Assembly (NCBI GenBank): GCA_003255025.1
Contig: QANY01006259.1
Coordinates: 1,233,664-1,297,663 of the forward strand
DNA length: 64,000 nt
Source of the DNA: Datisca glomerata
Taxonomy: Eukaryota; Streptophyta; Magnoliopsida; Cucurbitales; Datiscaceae
Reading direction: 5' to 3'
Below are positions 21,861 to 32,814 of the stretch, in pieces. The notes below the pieces were generated by a model. It was not told where the DNA came from. It searched no databases and saw only the letters and a list, made by a program, of their open reading frames with translations. Made by a program: the position numbers and the translations under genes. Every line of letters begins with the position of its first letter. Positions within the stretch are counted from its first letter, which is position 1.

Positions 21861-23966
21861 GATTTTACACCCAATAGCGTGTTAAGACAAAGTCTTCACC
21901 AGTATTTTATGTAACCAAAATATAAGGATTTTAGAGATTGGTATTTTGCCAACCAAAATCCTCAACAACTCTTAGATCAAAAGAACCTGTACTACTTCCA
22001 GTTAGAACAGGATCAACGCCTTCAGTTTTTCCCTGAATGGTATTACCAGCTCACATAAAGAGTCAAAATAAAAGATGACCAACAGTTACAAGTTCTGACC
22101 AATATACAGAAAACATAAATTACCACATCTGGCAGAACCTACCAAGCTATTCATCTACCACCATTATCCTTAGAGCTTGCTCCAGGACAAGGTAACCAGA
22201 AACCATTGGTCATTAACTCCTATACTGAGGTTTCAGACAAGACCAACCATCAGGACACTATGAATGGAACATAGATGGCAAAATTGAGTATCAGGTCTTC
22301 GAGACCATTCATCAAAAGATCATTTATTCTTCTGTGTGTAAACAAAATGAGAATACAGGTCGTCAGATCTACAGATTCCCGATTAATGGATTCACATGAA
22401 TGCTGAAAGGCTGGTAGGACAATTGTTTCACTGAAAGTCAATGCCAAGAAATCTTAAACTCTTTCAAAATTAATATTGACCCAATTACTGGTACTCATAC
22501 CAAAACTGAAGATGCCTGTTATACCCAGGCCCAATCCATTATTCACCATTTCCTTGACCCAGAAATTGTCATACTGATAGGCACAGGGAACTTCTTCAAA
22601 ATCTGAGATGCCCCTCTCTTACCCAGTTCAGATGGTACAAGGATGTCTTTATTATGAAAGCCATGCAGAGAAGTGATGCAAACAATGAACAATGGAATGC
22701 AAAATTCATTTATGGCCTCCCAAGTCTTATTGTTGAAAGAGTAGAAGAAAACTCTATGATAAGCATGATCAAATGGATATTCCTTTTGATCAGTAAGAAG
22801 AAAACTCTATGATAAGCAATATTCATACCAGAACTGAAGATGCCTGTTATACCCTGGACCAATCCATTATTCATCATTTCCTTGGCCCACGAATTGTCGA
22901 TATTGATAGGCACAGAAAAATTCTTCAAAATTTGAGATGCCCCTCTCTTATCCACTTCAGATGGTACAATGATGTCTTTCTTATGAAAGTCATGCAGAGA
23001 AGTGATGCAAACAGTGAACTGGAATGCAAAATTCACTTATGGCCTACCAAGTCTTTTTGCTGAAAGAGTAAGAAGAAAACTCTATGATAAGCATGATCTC
23101 ATTTCCCTAGTCATAGAAGAAGGACTGGGATTATGCAATGATATGAAACTACAACATATGATGAAAAGTCAGAATCTTGACAACAGAAAAGAATTAGGTG
23201 AATTTTGTAATCAATTTGGCTATGATACTAAAATCCAGTATCCAACTACTTCTTCATCATCTAAACCACATAGGACTTCCTCTAAGCCCTTTAAACCGCA
23301 TAAGAAATACTTTTCAAAAAATAAATTCAGACATAAAAAGAGTCCAAATATAGATCTCAACCACATCAGAAATCTCATAACAGCAAAGTCAAAGCCATCT
23401 ACTACAAGTGTGGCTTAACAGGACATTTTGCCAACAAATCCCGATCTAAATTCAAAAAGAAACTTCATGAGTTAGCTCTCGATGAAGAGACGCAACAGAA
23501 GATTCTGAACTGCCTCTCTGAAGACGGTACTACTACCAGTTCAGATAATGACGTTGTATATATTTCTATATCTCAGTCTGACTCATCTGCCACATCTGAA
23601 TAACCTGATCAATCTTGCTGCAGCATGAAAACTTGCAATTCCATAATAGAAACCAACTATTGGAAGGCAATAGTTGAGGTGAACGATTTAGATCTGAATG
23701 GACCAGGTGTAAATGTCTTAATTGATACTCAACGATCTCTTCTTGTCACAGGCGATCAAATTACTGATCCAGAGATGAAACTCAAGTTCTTGGAAACTTG
23801 CTACAAGGAATATTCCACTTCCAAGATAAAACCTGTAGAAAATTATAGTATGAAGCAACTGTTAAACCGTATTAAACGGGATTAAATAGCACATAAACTT
23901 GTTACCATTTCTGATCTGAAAATAGAAATTAATATTATTAAATCTAAAATCTAGCAGCTAAAGACT
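21861..23966 (+). pseudogene. Virus coat protein region of ORF1, copy V6, with deletion and duplication
   Basis: The linker before the coat protein continues in frame to 22259 (SLELAPGQGNQKPLVI), then jumps directly to the capsid core at the word tgaatggaacatagatgg, so about 580 bases present in V2 (5820-6395) are deleted. The following 328 bases are tandemly duplicated (gatgcctgttatac at 22511 and 22839). The basic tail block 23002-23418 is open. The zinc knuckle follows at about 23400-23441 but its last Cys codon reads TCC (Ser), so zinc binding would be damaged. The block 23625-23885 continues toward the protease linker. Confidence 0.75.
22498..23153 (+). repeat. 328-bp tandem duplication within coat protein region
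   Basis: Two direct copies starting near 22498 and 22826 share the order gaagatgcctgttatac, ccattattca, gatgcccctctctta, gatgtctttattatgaaag and cctaccaag. They have diverged at several positions (for example gacccagaaattgtc against ggcccacgaattgtc), so the duplication is not recent. Confidence 0.85.
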
Positions 23967-24815
23967 GCAAAATCTATACTGCGGTTAATAGGAATAATAG
24001 TGCCATTAGAAATGTTATGGCCTAAGAATCTGACAGTTGTTTGGAATAATTTCATTTTAGTGGCAGATAATACTAAACCATTTCGGATAATAACATTCTT
24101 AAAAATTTGAAGATGTTTAAAATGCTGACCTATGCATGATAAGAAGATTAAGACATCATCAATGTAATAGATAACAAATGCAGTATAAGCATTAAAAATA
24201 TCATCATGATATGCTGGAATTCAGATTGACCATTTTTTACACCAAATGGTAAAACATTCCATTCAAAATGACCAAAGGGTACAGTAAAGGTAGTTTTATA
24301 CCTGTCTGGTTCAGCTATTTGGATTTGCCAAAATCCTGATTTCAGATCAAATTTTAAAAAGATCACTGAATCATAAAGTCTATCTAGTAGGTCTTTGGCG
24401 ATTGGATATCTAATCCATCGTAATGCATCATTTAATGGTTTATAATTTATCACTAATCTAGATGATCCTCTTTCTATCTCAGTATTTTTATTTACATAGA
24501 AACCAGTACAACTCAAAGGAGATTTACTAGGTCTAATTAATTTCTTTTGTAATAGGGATTCATGCAGAGTTCCAAATATTCCCTTTTCATTTGGCTTGGT
24601 CTAGATTTGGTAGGAATATTCTTTTCATTGAAGTCTGCTTGATATGGAAAAGAAATGATGTGTTTCTTTCTATCCCAAAATGCATTAGGATCACTACAAA
24701 TTTCAGAATGAAATTCATGTAGAATTGTTTGAATTTTCTTTTGTATTGCGGGTTGTTGAATACGCTGGTCAATTGTCAAAACGTATATTTCATTTTGTAA
24801 TAAATTTAACTGATT
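23967..24815 (-). pseudogene. Virus reverse transcriptase, copy V7
   Basis: Blocks 24779-24537 and 24516-24148 cover the N-terminal linker (SFPYQADFNEKNIPTKSRPS) and the RT core with RLVINYKPLNDALRWIRYPI, FLKFDLKSGFWQIQIAEPDR and FTVPFGHFEWNVLPFGVKNG. The fingers-palm region is well conserved. The catalytic box on the minus strand near 24153 is read CYIDDV in another frame because of a single-base loss near 24210 (HIMMIFLM instead of HIMNDIFNA). The RT ends at the inversion junction; thumb and RNase H are absent. Confidence 0.8.
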
Positions 24816-24904
24816 TGTCTTATTATAAATCAGATGTATGATTATATCTACTTCCTTAGTATACGGTTTAGTGATAAATTCAAAAGTAATGTCATCGGTA
24901 TCAA

Positions 24905-26308
24905 TTACGGTATGTATACCGAGGTATCAATTCTGGTGATAGGCATAATCGAATTGAGGAAAGGATTGCCTAAGATAATGCTTTGTGTCATATTCTTTAT
25001 GAGCACAAATGATGCAGGTACGCAAACTCTCTGTTTGCATATAAGAGCTTCTGGTATCTTATAATGAATTCTCATAAAATTTCCACTGGCGCTTGTAAGA
25101 GATTGAGTGGTTTTATGAAAATATTTTAGAAGGATTAATCCTTCATGAATGCAGTTCATATCTGCATCACTATCTACTAAGATAATGGCGTTAATAATGA
25201 TAAAATCATTTTTGATTACTAAGGTAATCTTTGTGTACCATTTCTGGAAGGTGACCTGGTTTAGCAGGAATAAATATAGATTATTTTCCTTTGTCTGATC
25301 CGGTGAGATCTGAAAAGGCTGACCTGGGAAAGTCAAAGTCTGACTTTGGCTTAGAGATGGCTCATCTAGTGAAGTTAAAAGTTGACCTTGACTTTGACCT
25401 GGCTGATATGGTGAAGGCAGGTCTAAGAAGTTTACAGGGGCTTTCCCTTTTGCTGTAGACTGTTTTAGGAGGTTCAGATCTTGAGAAAGGATTTGATTTG
25501 CAGTCTTTAACTGCTGCATTTCAGATTTAATAATATTAATTTCCATTTTCATATCAGAAATGGTTACACGTCTGTGTGGTATATAATCCTGTTGAATACG
25601 GTTTAATAGTTCCTTCATACTATAATTTTCTACAGGTTTTATCTCGGAAGTGGAATATTCCTTGTAGCAAGTTTCCAAGAACTTGAGTTTCAACTCTGGA
25701 TCAGTAATTTGATCAGTTGTGGCAAGAAGAGATCGTTGAGTATCTGTTAAGACATTTAGACTTGGTCCATTCAGATCTATACCGTTCATCTCAACTATTG
25801 CCTTCCAATAGTTGGTTTCTGTTATGGCATTGCAGGTTTTCGTGCTGCAGCAAGGTTGATCAGGTTGTTCAAAAGTGGCAAATGAGTCAGACTCAGATGC
25901 AAAAACATATGCAACGTCATCATCTGAACTGGTAGTAGTACTTTCTTCAGAGAGGCAGTTTAGAATCTTCTGTTGCGTCTCTTCATCTAGAGCTAAGTCA
26001 TGAAGTTTTTTTTTTAATTTAGATCGGCATTTGTTGGCAAAATGTCCTGTTAATCCACACTTGTAGCATATGGTTTTGACTTTGATGTTATGAGATTTCT
26101 GATGTGGTTGAGATCTATATTTGGACTCTTTATGTCTGAATTTATTTTTCAAAAAGTATTTCTTATGCGGTTTAGAGGGCTTAGAGGAAGTCCAATGTGG
26201 TTTGGATGATGAAGAAGTAGTTGGATACTGGATTTTAGTATCGTAGCCAAATTGATTACAAAATTCACCTAATTCTTTTCTGTTGTCAAGATTCTGACTT
26301 TTCATCAT
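24905..26308 (-). pseudogene. Virus zinc knuckle-linker-protease, 467-codon open frame, copy V7
   Basis: This is the longest reading frame in the window. In order it holds the basic capsid tail (SSSKPHWTSSKPSKPHKKYF), the intact zinc knuckle CYKCGLTGHFANKC encoded at 26068-26027, an acidic Ser-rich linker (STTSSDDDVAYVFASESD), a coiled-coil-like stretch (IKSEMQQLKTANQILSQDL), a Pro/Gln/Ser-rich linker and the protease. The protease active site reads DSDA instead of DSGA at about 25174-25163: the invariant Gly is replaced by Asp, which should kill it. The flap-side strand ILGNPFLNSIMP is kept. The frame is open but is an internal polyprotein piece without its own start context. Confidence 0.8.
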
Positions 26309-27860
26309 ATGTTATAGTTTCATATCATTGCATAATCCCAGTCCTTCTTCTATGACTAGGGAAATGAGATGTCCATAAGTATATTGATCATAAGGAATAT
26401 CCATTTGATCATGCTTATCATAGAGTTTTCTTCTTACTCTTTCAGCAAAAAGACTTGGGAGGCCATAAGTGAATTGTGCATTCCAGTTCACTATTTGCAT
26501 CACTTCTCTGCATGACTTTCATAAGAAAGACATCATTGTACCATCTGAAGTGGGTAAGAGAAAAGGCATCTCAGATTTTGAAGAATTTGTCTGTGCCTAT
26601 CAGTATCGAAAATTCCTGGGCCAATGAAATGATGAATAATGGATTGGGCCAGGGTATAACAGGCATCTTCAGTTCTGGTATCGATACTAGTAATTTGGGT
26701 CAATATTAATTTTGAAAGAGTTTAAGATTTCTTAGCGTTGACTTTCAGTGAGACAATTGTCCCACCAGCCTTTCAGCATTCCTCTGAATCCATTGACTAG
26801 GAATCTGTAGATCTCATGATCTGTATTCTCATTTTGTTTACACACAGAAGAGTACATGATCATTTGATGAATGGTCACGAAGACCTGATACTCTATTTTG
26901 CCATCTATGTTCCATTCATAGATGGTTTGCCATGGTAAGATTTCTGAGAATGAAGAAAGTCTTCTTTATACAAGATATCTTGGAGAGTAGGTCTGGGATA
27001 ATAATACATACTTGGACCAGTTAAAACCATACGAGTAGTAGGCCTTTTAGAATAGCCAGAAGAATGTTTATTGATAGAATCATCAAAATTCTTCTGAATA
27101 TCTAAGATTTGAGATAGGGAATATTCTTCAGGTTCTTCAGGATTAGGTGAATCATCATGATTCATCATATTCAACTGTCCTAAAGATGATTCAGGTGTGG
27201 AGCTCTTGTTAGGTGTAGAGATCTTCAGATTTTTTATCTTACCCATAATGGTTTCCATGAAATCATCCTCCTTCTTACTGGATTTTAATTTAAAATTCTG
27301 GACATCTAAAGGAGGTTTAAGAGTTACTGGTTCAATGGTTAGTTTGGGTTTTTCTGGTGGAGGAGTTCTAGCTTGTATCTCCTGAATTTGAGAAACCTGT
27401 TCCTCAATCCTAATTAACTGTGTTCCTACAGTTTGAAGGAAGAGGTTGGTGTAATTGTTCTGTTTGGATAAGGGTAGAATGTCTTTTACCTTAACAGTAT
27501 CCTGATGGTTGGTCTTGTCTGAATCCTCAATATAGGGGTTAATGACCAATGGTTTCTCGTTACCTTCTCCTGGAGCAAGCTTTAAGGATAAGGGTGGTGG
27601 ATGAATCGCTTGGTAGGTTCTTCCTGATGTGGAAATCCACATTTTCTGTATATTGGTCAGAACTTGTAACTGTTGGTCATCTTTTATTTTGATTCTTTGG
27701 GTGAGCTGGTAATACCATTCAGGGAAAGACTAAAGGCGTTGATCCTGTTCTAACTGGGAGTAGTACAGGTTCTTCAGATCTAAGAGCTGTTGAGGATTAT
27801 GGTTGATGAAATACCAATCTCTAAAATCCTTATATTTTGGTTGCATAAAATCCTGGTGAA
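26309..27860 (-). pseudogene. Virus coat protein region of ORF1, copy V7
   Basis: Block 27642-26905 is a 245-codon frame spanning the linker (SLKLAPGEGNEKPLVINPY), a short coiled segment (QTVGTQLIRIEEQVSQIQEI), a Pro-rich stretch, the acidic Ser-rich N-terminal part and the start of the capsid core (TGPSMYYYPRPTLQDILY). It is followed by a frameshift near 26905 and a second block at 26503-26312 with the core and the start of the basic tail. It contains the ~580 bases deleted in V6. Confidence 0.78.
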
Positions 27861-28693
27861 AACTATAAATTAGAACACACCAAAGAATGGAACAAAAAAA
27901 GACAAAACAAAATAAAAATAAATAGCAACAAAAAAATAAATAAAAAAAGGAGAGGTCGTAACCTGTCCGCAGAGGGTTTCACCCTCAGCTTAATAGAGGG
28001 TGCTTCCCCTATGTTTAATAAGAATAACGGGAATCACTCGCTGTTAAATAAAAGAGGGTGATTCACCCTCTGTGACACAGAGGGTGATGTCACCCTCTTT
28101 TTATTTTAAAATAAGTAATAATAATAATTATAGTATTATACATAAATTAATATTTAATATTTTATGCTTTAATAAATTAATTTATGAAAAGTATTTGATT
28201 TCATAATTAGCACATGTAATTGCATAGTTAGTAAGAATATACCATTTTTTACTAAACGGTCTACTAATTACCATTTTTCTTTTTTATTCATTGCTTATCA
28301 AATAGCAAATAAATGATATTCGATGATAACTAGTTCAAACAAGTGTCAATAAAGAAAAATCAATAAACTTTCAAAATTGAATATTTTTTATTTAGGATAT
28401 AAGTATACCAGTTTTTATTTTGGACTACTTAGTTCACTAATTACCATTTTTTCTTTCTTCATTCGTTGCTAGGAATGATCATGGATTGTAACTAGTTTAA
28501 ACAAGTGTCACTAAAATAGCAACAAGATCTAAAAAATGAAAAGACTTATGAGAACATTAAAAAACTTTTAAAACTTAAATGTTTGCATAATTTTTATGTA
28601 GCTGTTTAACTCTCTATTTTATGTATTTTTATGTATGAGAAACTATCATATGAGATTTTTACAACAAATGCACTTTCAACCCGCTAAAGGGTT
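27861..28693 (-). mobile_element. Gypsy 3' LTR, distal part (interrupted)
   Basis: Matches 43139-43912 of the complete LTR: tagaacacac, the paired words agagggtgattcaccctc and cctctttttatttt, the microhomologous taattaccattttt lines, and cactttcaacccgctaaaggg. It is the continuation of the LTR part at 35790-36530, from which it is separated by the nested element. The last 777 bases of the LTR expected to the left (equivalent to 42362-43138) are absent; the virus array takes their place. Confidence 0.82.
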
Positions 28694-29270
28694 TGTAAAT
28701 GACAAATTCACCGTCTTTGATAATCGGTCGTGAATTTCCTATATCATAATATGAAAATATAGAGAATAATTTAGAGAGTGAGTGAGAGAATAAAAACACC
28801 ATGATTTGCGTGAAAAATCCTTTAAAGGAAGAAAAATCACGGGGAGACTTTGATAGTATTTCATTATGGAGAAAGAATTTACAAGGTTAAAGTAAGCTGC
28901 ATAGTCAGCTTGTTTTTTATGAGGGTTAAGAGTTGTTATCTTCTGTATGGAGTTACATCATGCCTCTATTTATAGGTCTTCATATAATCTGATACAGCTT
29001 ATCTAATTCTATCTAAAAATAGGATTAACAGAATATTCTCTGACATCTAGCTTATCAAATAACAACCAATTGAATCTTGATCGTCTGATAAATCCAATGG
29101 TCTTGATTAGTTTCTCTTTGGATTGCCATGTCAGCAATCCATGTACTTTCGTCTAATTGGTCTCTTCTTTATAACCGCCTAGTTTGTCCTATGGTTTTTG
29201 CTCTATCTTCTCCTCGATGGAGTCTTTGGTCTAGATCTTGTCACGTCTCGTGTGAAATTTTACTTATACA
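28694..29270 (-). repeat. 3' LTR of the nested element
   Basis: Starts TGTATAAGT on the minus strand and matches 35210-35789 over its length (for example caccgtctttgataatcggt and ctcgatggagtc). Length 577. Confidence 0.85.
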
Positions 29271-29284
29271 TTAGCCCCTATTAC
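29271..29284 (-). other. Polypurine tract of the nested element
   Basis: On the minus strand aataggggctaa ends directly at the TG of the 3' LTR. This is the expected place and composition for the plus-strand primer. Confidence 0.55.
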
Positions 29285-29394
29285 ACTCAACAAAATTTTA
29301 TTCGTTGAAGTGTAATGTTTATTTTCTACCATTATCACATATCATTACTCTCCGCCTTTTTAAGCATCATTTATGGCTATCTTTTTAGTATTCT

Positions 29395-29910
29395 TTTGTC
29401 GTTTCATCTTCCTACTCAAAGAATACTTTACACGATATTTCAAAGCAACTCTTCATCTTCCCGCTCAGAGAATGTTTTACATGTGCTATACTGGAGTAAT
29501 CTTTCATCTTCCTCCTTAGAGAATGTTTTACATGCGCTATACTGGAGTAATCTTTCATCTTCCCGCTCAAAGAATACTTTACATTATTCATTTCAGAGCA
29601 ACTCTTCATCTTCCCTCATAGAAAATGCTTTACACGATTCATTTCAAAGCAACTCTTCATCTTTCCTCTTAGAGAATGATTTACATGATTCATATCAGAG
29701 CAACTCTTCATCTTCCCGCTCAGAGAATGCTTTACTTGATTCATTTCAGAGCAACTCTTCATCTTCCAGCTGAGAGAATGCTTTACACGATTCATTTTAG
29801 AGCAACTCTTCATCTCCCCACTCATAGAATGCTTTGCACGATTCATTTCAAAGCAACTCTTCATATTCCTGCTCAGAGAATGCTTTACCTCGCTATTCTA
29901 GAGTAATCTT
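29395..29910. repeat. 51-bp tandem array, about 10 units
   Basis: The word gcaactcttcatcttcc (or variant agtaatctttcatcttcc) recurs at about 29445, 29495, 29546, 29598, 29649, 29700, 29751, 29802, 29853 and 29904. The period of 51 is a multiple of 3, so it stays open as a 17-residue repeat on both strands (Ser-rich on plus, Lys/Met-rich on minus). I regard the reading frames as by-products. Confidence 0.9.
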
Positions 29911-30104
29911 TCATTTTCTGTTATGTTTTCCCGTTCCTTTCACTATGGGCTCATTGATAGAGCTTTTTCTTTTCCTTCTCTCGTTCGTTGAGATCTAAGA
30001 GAATAATGTTGTACAAGAATAATATAATAATTTATTGAAATGAGTAAGGTGCGAGTGTACAATTTTATAATTGCATCGCACGCGTTTGAGTTTAATGTTA
30101 TGCA

Positions 30105-30290
30105 TTTATTGGTAGAGTTTCTCCCGTTTCCTTTTCTATGGGTTCCTTGGAGAGTTTCTTCCATTTCCATTGTTGCGGGCTCATTGGAGAGTTCCTCTCA
30201 TTTCCTTTGTTGCAGGCTCATTGGAGAGGTTTATCCCGTTTCCTTTATTGCGAGCTCCTTGGAGAGTTTCTCCGTTTTCCTTTTTAGAGG
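30105..30290. repeat. 37-bp tandem array, 5 units
   Basis: The word ttggagag (first copy ttggtagag) recurs at 30109, 30147, 30184, 30221 and 30259 with surrounding tttcctttrttgcgggctc. Confidence 0.85.
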
Positions 30291-30293
30291 GAC

Positions 30294-30515
30294 CTACGAA
30301 CTGCCCGTTTTCAAAGACTTAGGTTCAAATAAAGAACTATGACCCCATTTTCGCTTTGAGAGGAACTTATAAACTGCATATATCAAGAACTTAGGTTCAA
30401 ATAAAGAATCATGGCTCCGTTTCCGCTTTGAGAGGGGCTTACGAGCTGCCCATTCTCAAGGACTTAGATTCAAATAAAGAACAATGGCCCCGTTTCCACT
30501 TTGAGAGTAGTTTCA
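30294..30515. repeat. 73-bp tandem array, 3 units
   Basis: The sequence ggttcaaataaagaa recurs at about 30322, 30394 and 30467, each followed by ccgtttccgctttgagag and ctgcccattctcaag or a variant. Confidence 0.85.
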
Positions 30516-30679
30516 ACTCGGTATTGATAGGACTTGATTTGTGAATTTTTGCTAAGTATGTTTTGGGAACATAGTTTTTCAAGCTGTTATGTGATAAACC
30601 GTTTGTTAATCTCCCTGACGTGGATGCTATTGTCAACCCTTATTTTGGAGGTATCATTGCTGATACAACCATAGTCTTT

Positions 30680-31315
30680 TGTATGTTTTTGTATTTTTCC
30701 TTTCTTTAAGACTTAGCAAATTTCTTCTATCCTTTCATCTGTTTCTCACTTTATCTTTCTTTCTCTTTTCGTATTCCACTTCTTCTTTCATTGTTTTCAC
30801 TTTTTCCTTTCTCTACTTTCTCATTTTCCTTTATCCACTTTCACTTTTTTCATTTTCCGTATTTCTTTCTTTCTTCTTCTTCTCAGTTTTCTTAGATGAA
30901 ACCAACACAACCACTGATCGTTTGACCTCACAATTCTCATCTGATTCCCTTTTTGAATTCTTTTTGAAGATTCATTTGCTTCTCAATTTATTTTCCTTTG
31001 TTTTATTCCTTTTCCTCGCTTTCATATTTATCACTTTCTCATTTTTGGTTATTTCTAAGTGTTGAATACTCTTTCCAAGATTCAGACATCTTGAGACATT
31101 CTTCCTTTGCCATTTTCCATTCTTTTTAGATTTCTTGCTTTTGAAATTTCTTTCTTTTCAGACTTCTTCCTTTTCAATTTTTTTCCTTTTCAGAGTTCTT
31201 TCTTTTTAGAGTTCTTCATTCTTCATTCTTTTCAGAGCTCTTTCTTTTTAGAGCTCTTCCTTTTCGAAATTTTCTTCTTTCCAGACTTCATTCCTTTTAG
31301 TTTCCTTTAAAAGGT
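30680..31315. repeat. Pyrimidine-rich tract with degenerate repeats
   Basis: The plus strand is almost entirely C and T, with recurring ttctttcttttcagagttctt from 31140 to 31290. On the coding (minus) strand of the element it is a purine tract. The Phe/Leu-rich frames through it are low-complexity by-products. Confidence 0.75.
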
Positions 31316-31319
31316 AGTA

Positions 31320-31550
31320 CTGTAGACACTTAAGCTCTTAGTGAGCTCAGGGGCCCGTTCCGTTTCCTTTAGAAAGAAAAAACCTTCATGGACATGAACT
31401 CTTGGTAAGGTTAGGAACTCGTTTCCATTTCTTTTAAAAAGTAAAAGCCTTCATGGACATGAACTTTTGATGAGCTCAGGGGCCTGTTTCCTTCTGAGAA
31501 CGATGTCAGTAGACACTCCCAAGAACATAAGCTTTTTGCAAAGCTCGGGG
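31320..31550. repeat. ~70-bp degenerate tandem array, 3 units
   Basis: gacatgaactcttg or variant, followed by gagctcaggggcc and gtttcctt, occurs at about 31328, 31390 and 31453, with a fourth partial copy near 31520. Confidence 0.75.
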
Positions 31551-31689
31551 GCCCTAAATTTCTTGTAGCACTCTTGCTAAAGTTTCTCTCTTTGCTTTTT
31601 TTCCCCATACAAATATCTGCAGCAAGAATGTTGAACATCATACATAATTTTTTAATAGAATGAGTAGGAAACAAATTTACCATAACTTT

Positions 31690-32510
31690 CATCTAGAAGC
31701 TCGAATCTCATTGTGTAAATAATTCCAAAAAATTGACTTCCGTAGCTTTGTAGCAAAGTTTAAATGTGTTGGTGAAGCTTAATAAATGAAGCTGACAGTT
31801 CTGTACAGTCTTCTTTCCTAAACATCCTCCACAAGAATTTTCATAACTTTGGATGTGGATCTCCAAATTGAATTCCATAAAATTTTCTGGGAAGTAGACT
31901 TCTGTATCTTTCCGATGATATAAGATTTTCTATGTAGTTGACTCCCAGTAAATTTAGTTTGATTTCTGAAATTGACCATTCTGCATATTCTACTTTCTCG
32001 AAGAGCCTTTACAAAAATTGTCATAATTGTTTTTTGTGAGCTCCAAAATTAATTCTATAAAATTTCTCAAGAAATAGACTTCCATATCTTTGTAATGATA
32101 TATGAATCACTGTGTTTCCATCTCCCAAATGATACATTATTAATTCCTAAATTTACTATTGTGCGTAATCTTTGTTTCTGAACAGCATGTATTGAAAAAA
32201 ATCATAACTTTTGATTGGGAGCTCCAAATTGAATTCCGTAAAATTATCCAAGACTTATACTTTAGTATCTTTCTGATGGTATATGGTTCATAATGTTATC
32301 CATCCCCATTTATTACAGTTTAATTTCTGAAATTGACAGTTCTGCATTATCTTTTTTTTTGAATATCTTGTATGAAAATTGCCATAACTTTTTCCCCGGA
32401 ACTCCAAATTAAGTTTCACAAAATTCTTCAAGAAGCTAATATCTGCATCTTTAAAATGACGTACAATTTTCTATGTAGAAATCATTCATTCAGTACATTC
32501 TAAAAGATGA
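31690..32510. repeat. 180-bp tandem array, about 4.5 units
   Basis: The core ctccaaattgaattcc and ataaaattttc recurs at 31861, 32041, 32222 and 32402 (spacing 180-181), with a diverged copy near 31700. Each unit also has cataactttt, gacttctgtatcttt and tctgaaattgacagttctgcat. Confidence 0.9.
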
Positions 32511-32814
32511 ACCTGATTGATATGTAATGGGTTGTACGTAAAAGACCATCTTAGCTTTGAGTTCAATGTGTCTTTGTAAATGTTGTTTGCAAGTTCTTAA
32601 CTTTTTTAGCCGCTCCTCATTGGTCATTTTTCCACTTTCCCTTTATGCACCTTCATTCGTGGTTTCGGTTTGCGAAATTACTCTGTGACTCATCATTTAC
32701 GTTCCATTGCTCGTTCATCTCCTATTTTTCCTGCTTCACTTTCGGTTCCGTTGCCATTCAGTTTCCATTTTGGCTTCCAATTTTTTTCTATTTCCAGTGT
32801 TGTACCCATTGCTA

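Larger units (their letters stand above)
19324..23966 (+). mobile_element. Endogenous caulimovirid segment V6 (ORF2 end, intergenic, movement and coat proteins)
   Basis: In plus orientation it reads the ORF2 C-terminal part, a complete intergenic region, movement protein, and coat protein through the zinc knuckle to just before the protease. Compared with V2 it has a ~580-base deletion at 22260 and a 328-base tandem duplication at about 22498-23150. The right border joins V7 in inverted orientation at about 23966, at the shared word ctgcaaa. Confidence 0.85.
23967..27860 (-). mobile_element. Endogenous caulimovirid segment V7 (coat protein to RT)
   Basis: On the minus strand it reads from the linker before the coat protein (27860) through coat protein, zinc knuckle, protease and RT to 23967. 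It corresponds to V2 positions 5455-9320. It contains the longest continuous virus reading frames in the window. Its right end at 27860 lies directly against the gypsy LTR remnant at 27861. Confidence 0.87.

Noticed and set aside
2783..27860. Functional, potentially inducible virus
   Set aside because: No piece has an intact ORF1 or ORF2. Every copy has several stops, shifts, deletions or inversions, so I regard the array as dead.
2783..27860. Badnavirus or petuvirus assignment
   Set aside because: Badnaviruses have two small ORFs before the polyprotein and petuviruses a single large ORF. Here a polyprotein is followed by a second ORF, closer to florendoviruses. Genus remains provisional.
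29395..29905. CRISPR-like array
   Set aside because: Units of 51 bases are contiguous with no unique spacers, and the DNA is plant nuclear.
30679..31310. Phe/Leu-rich membrane-like frames
   Set aside because: They are translations of a pyrimidine tract (TTT, TTC, CTT codons), not membrane proteins.
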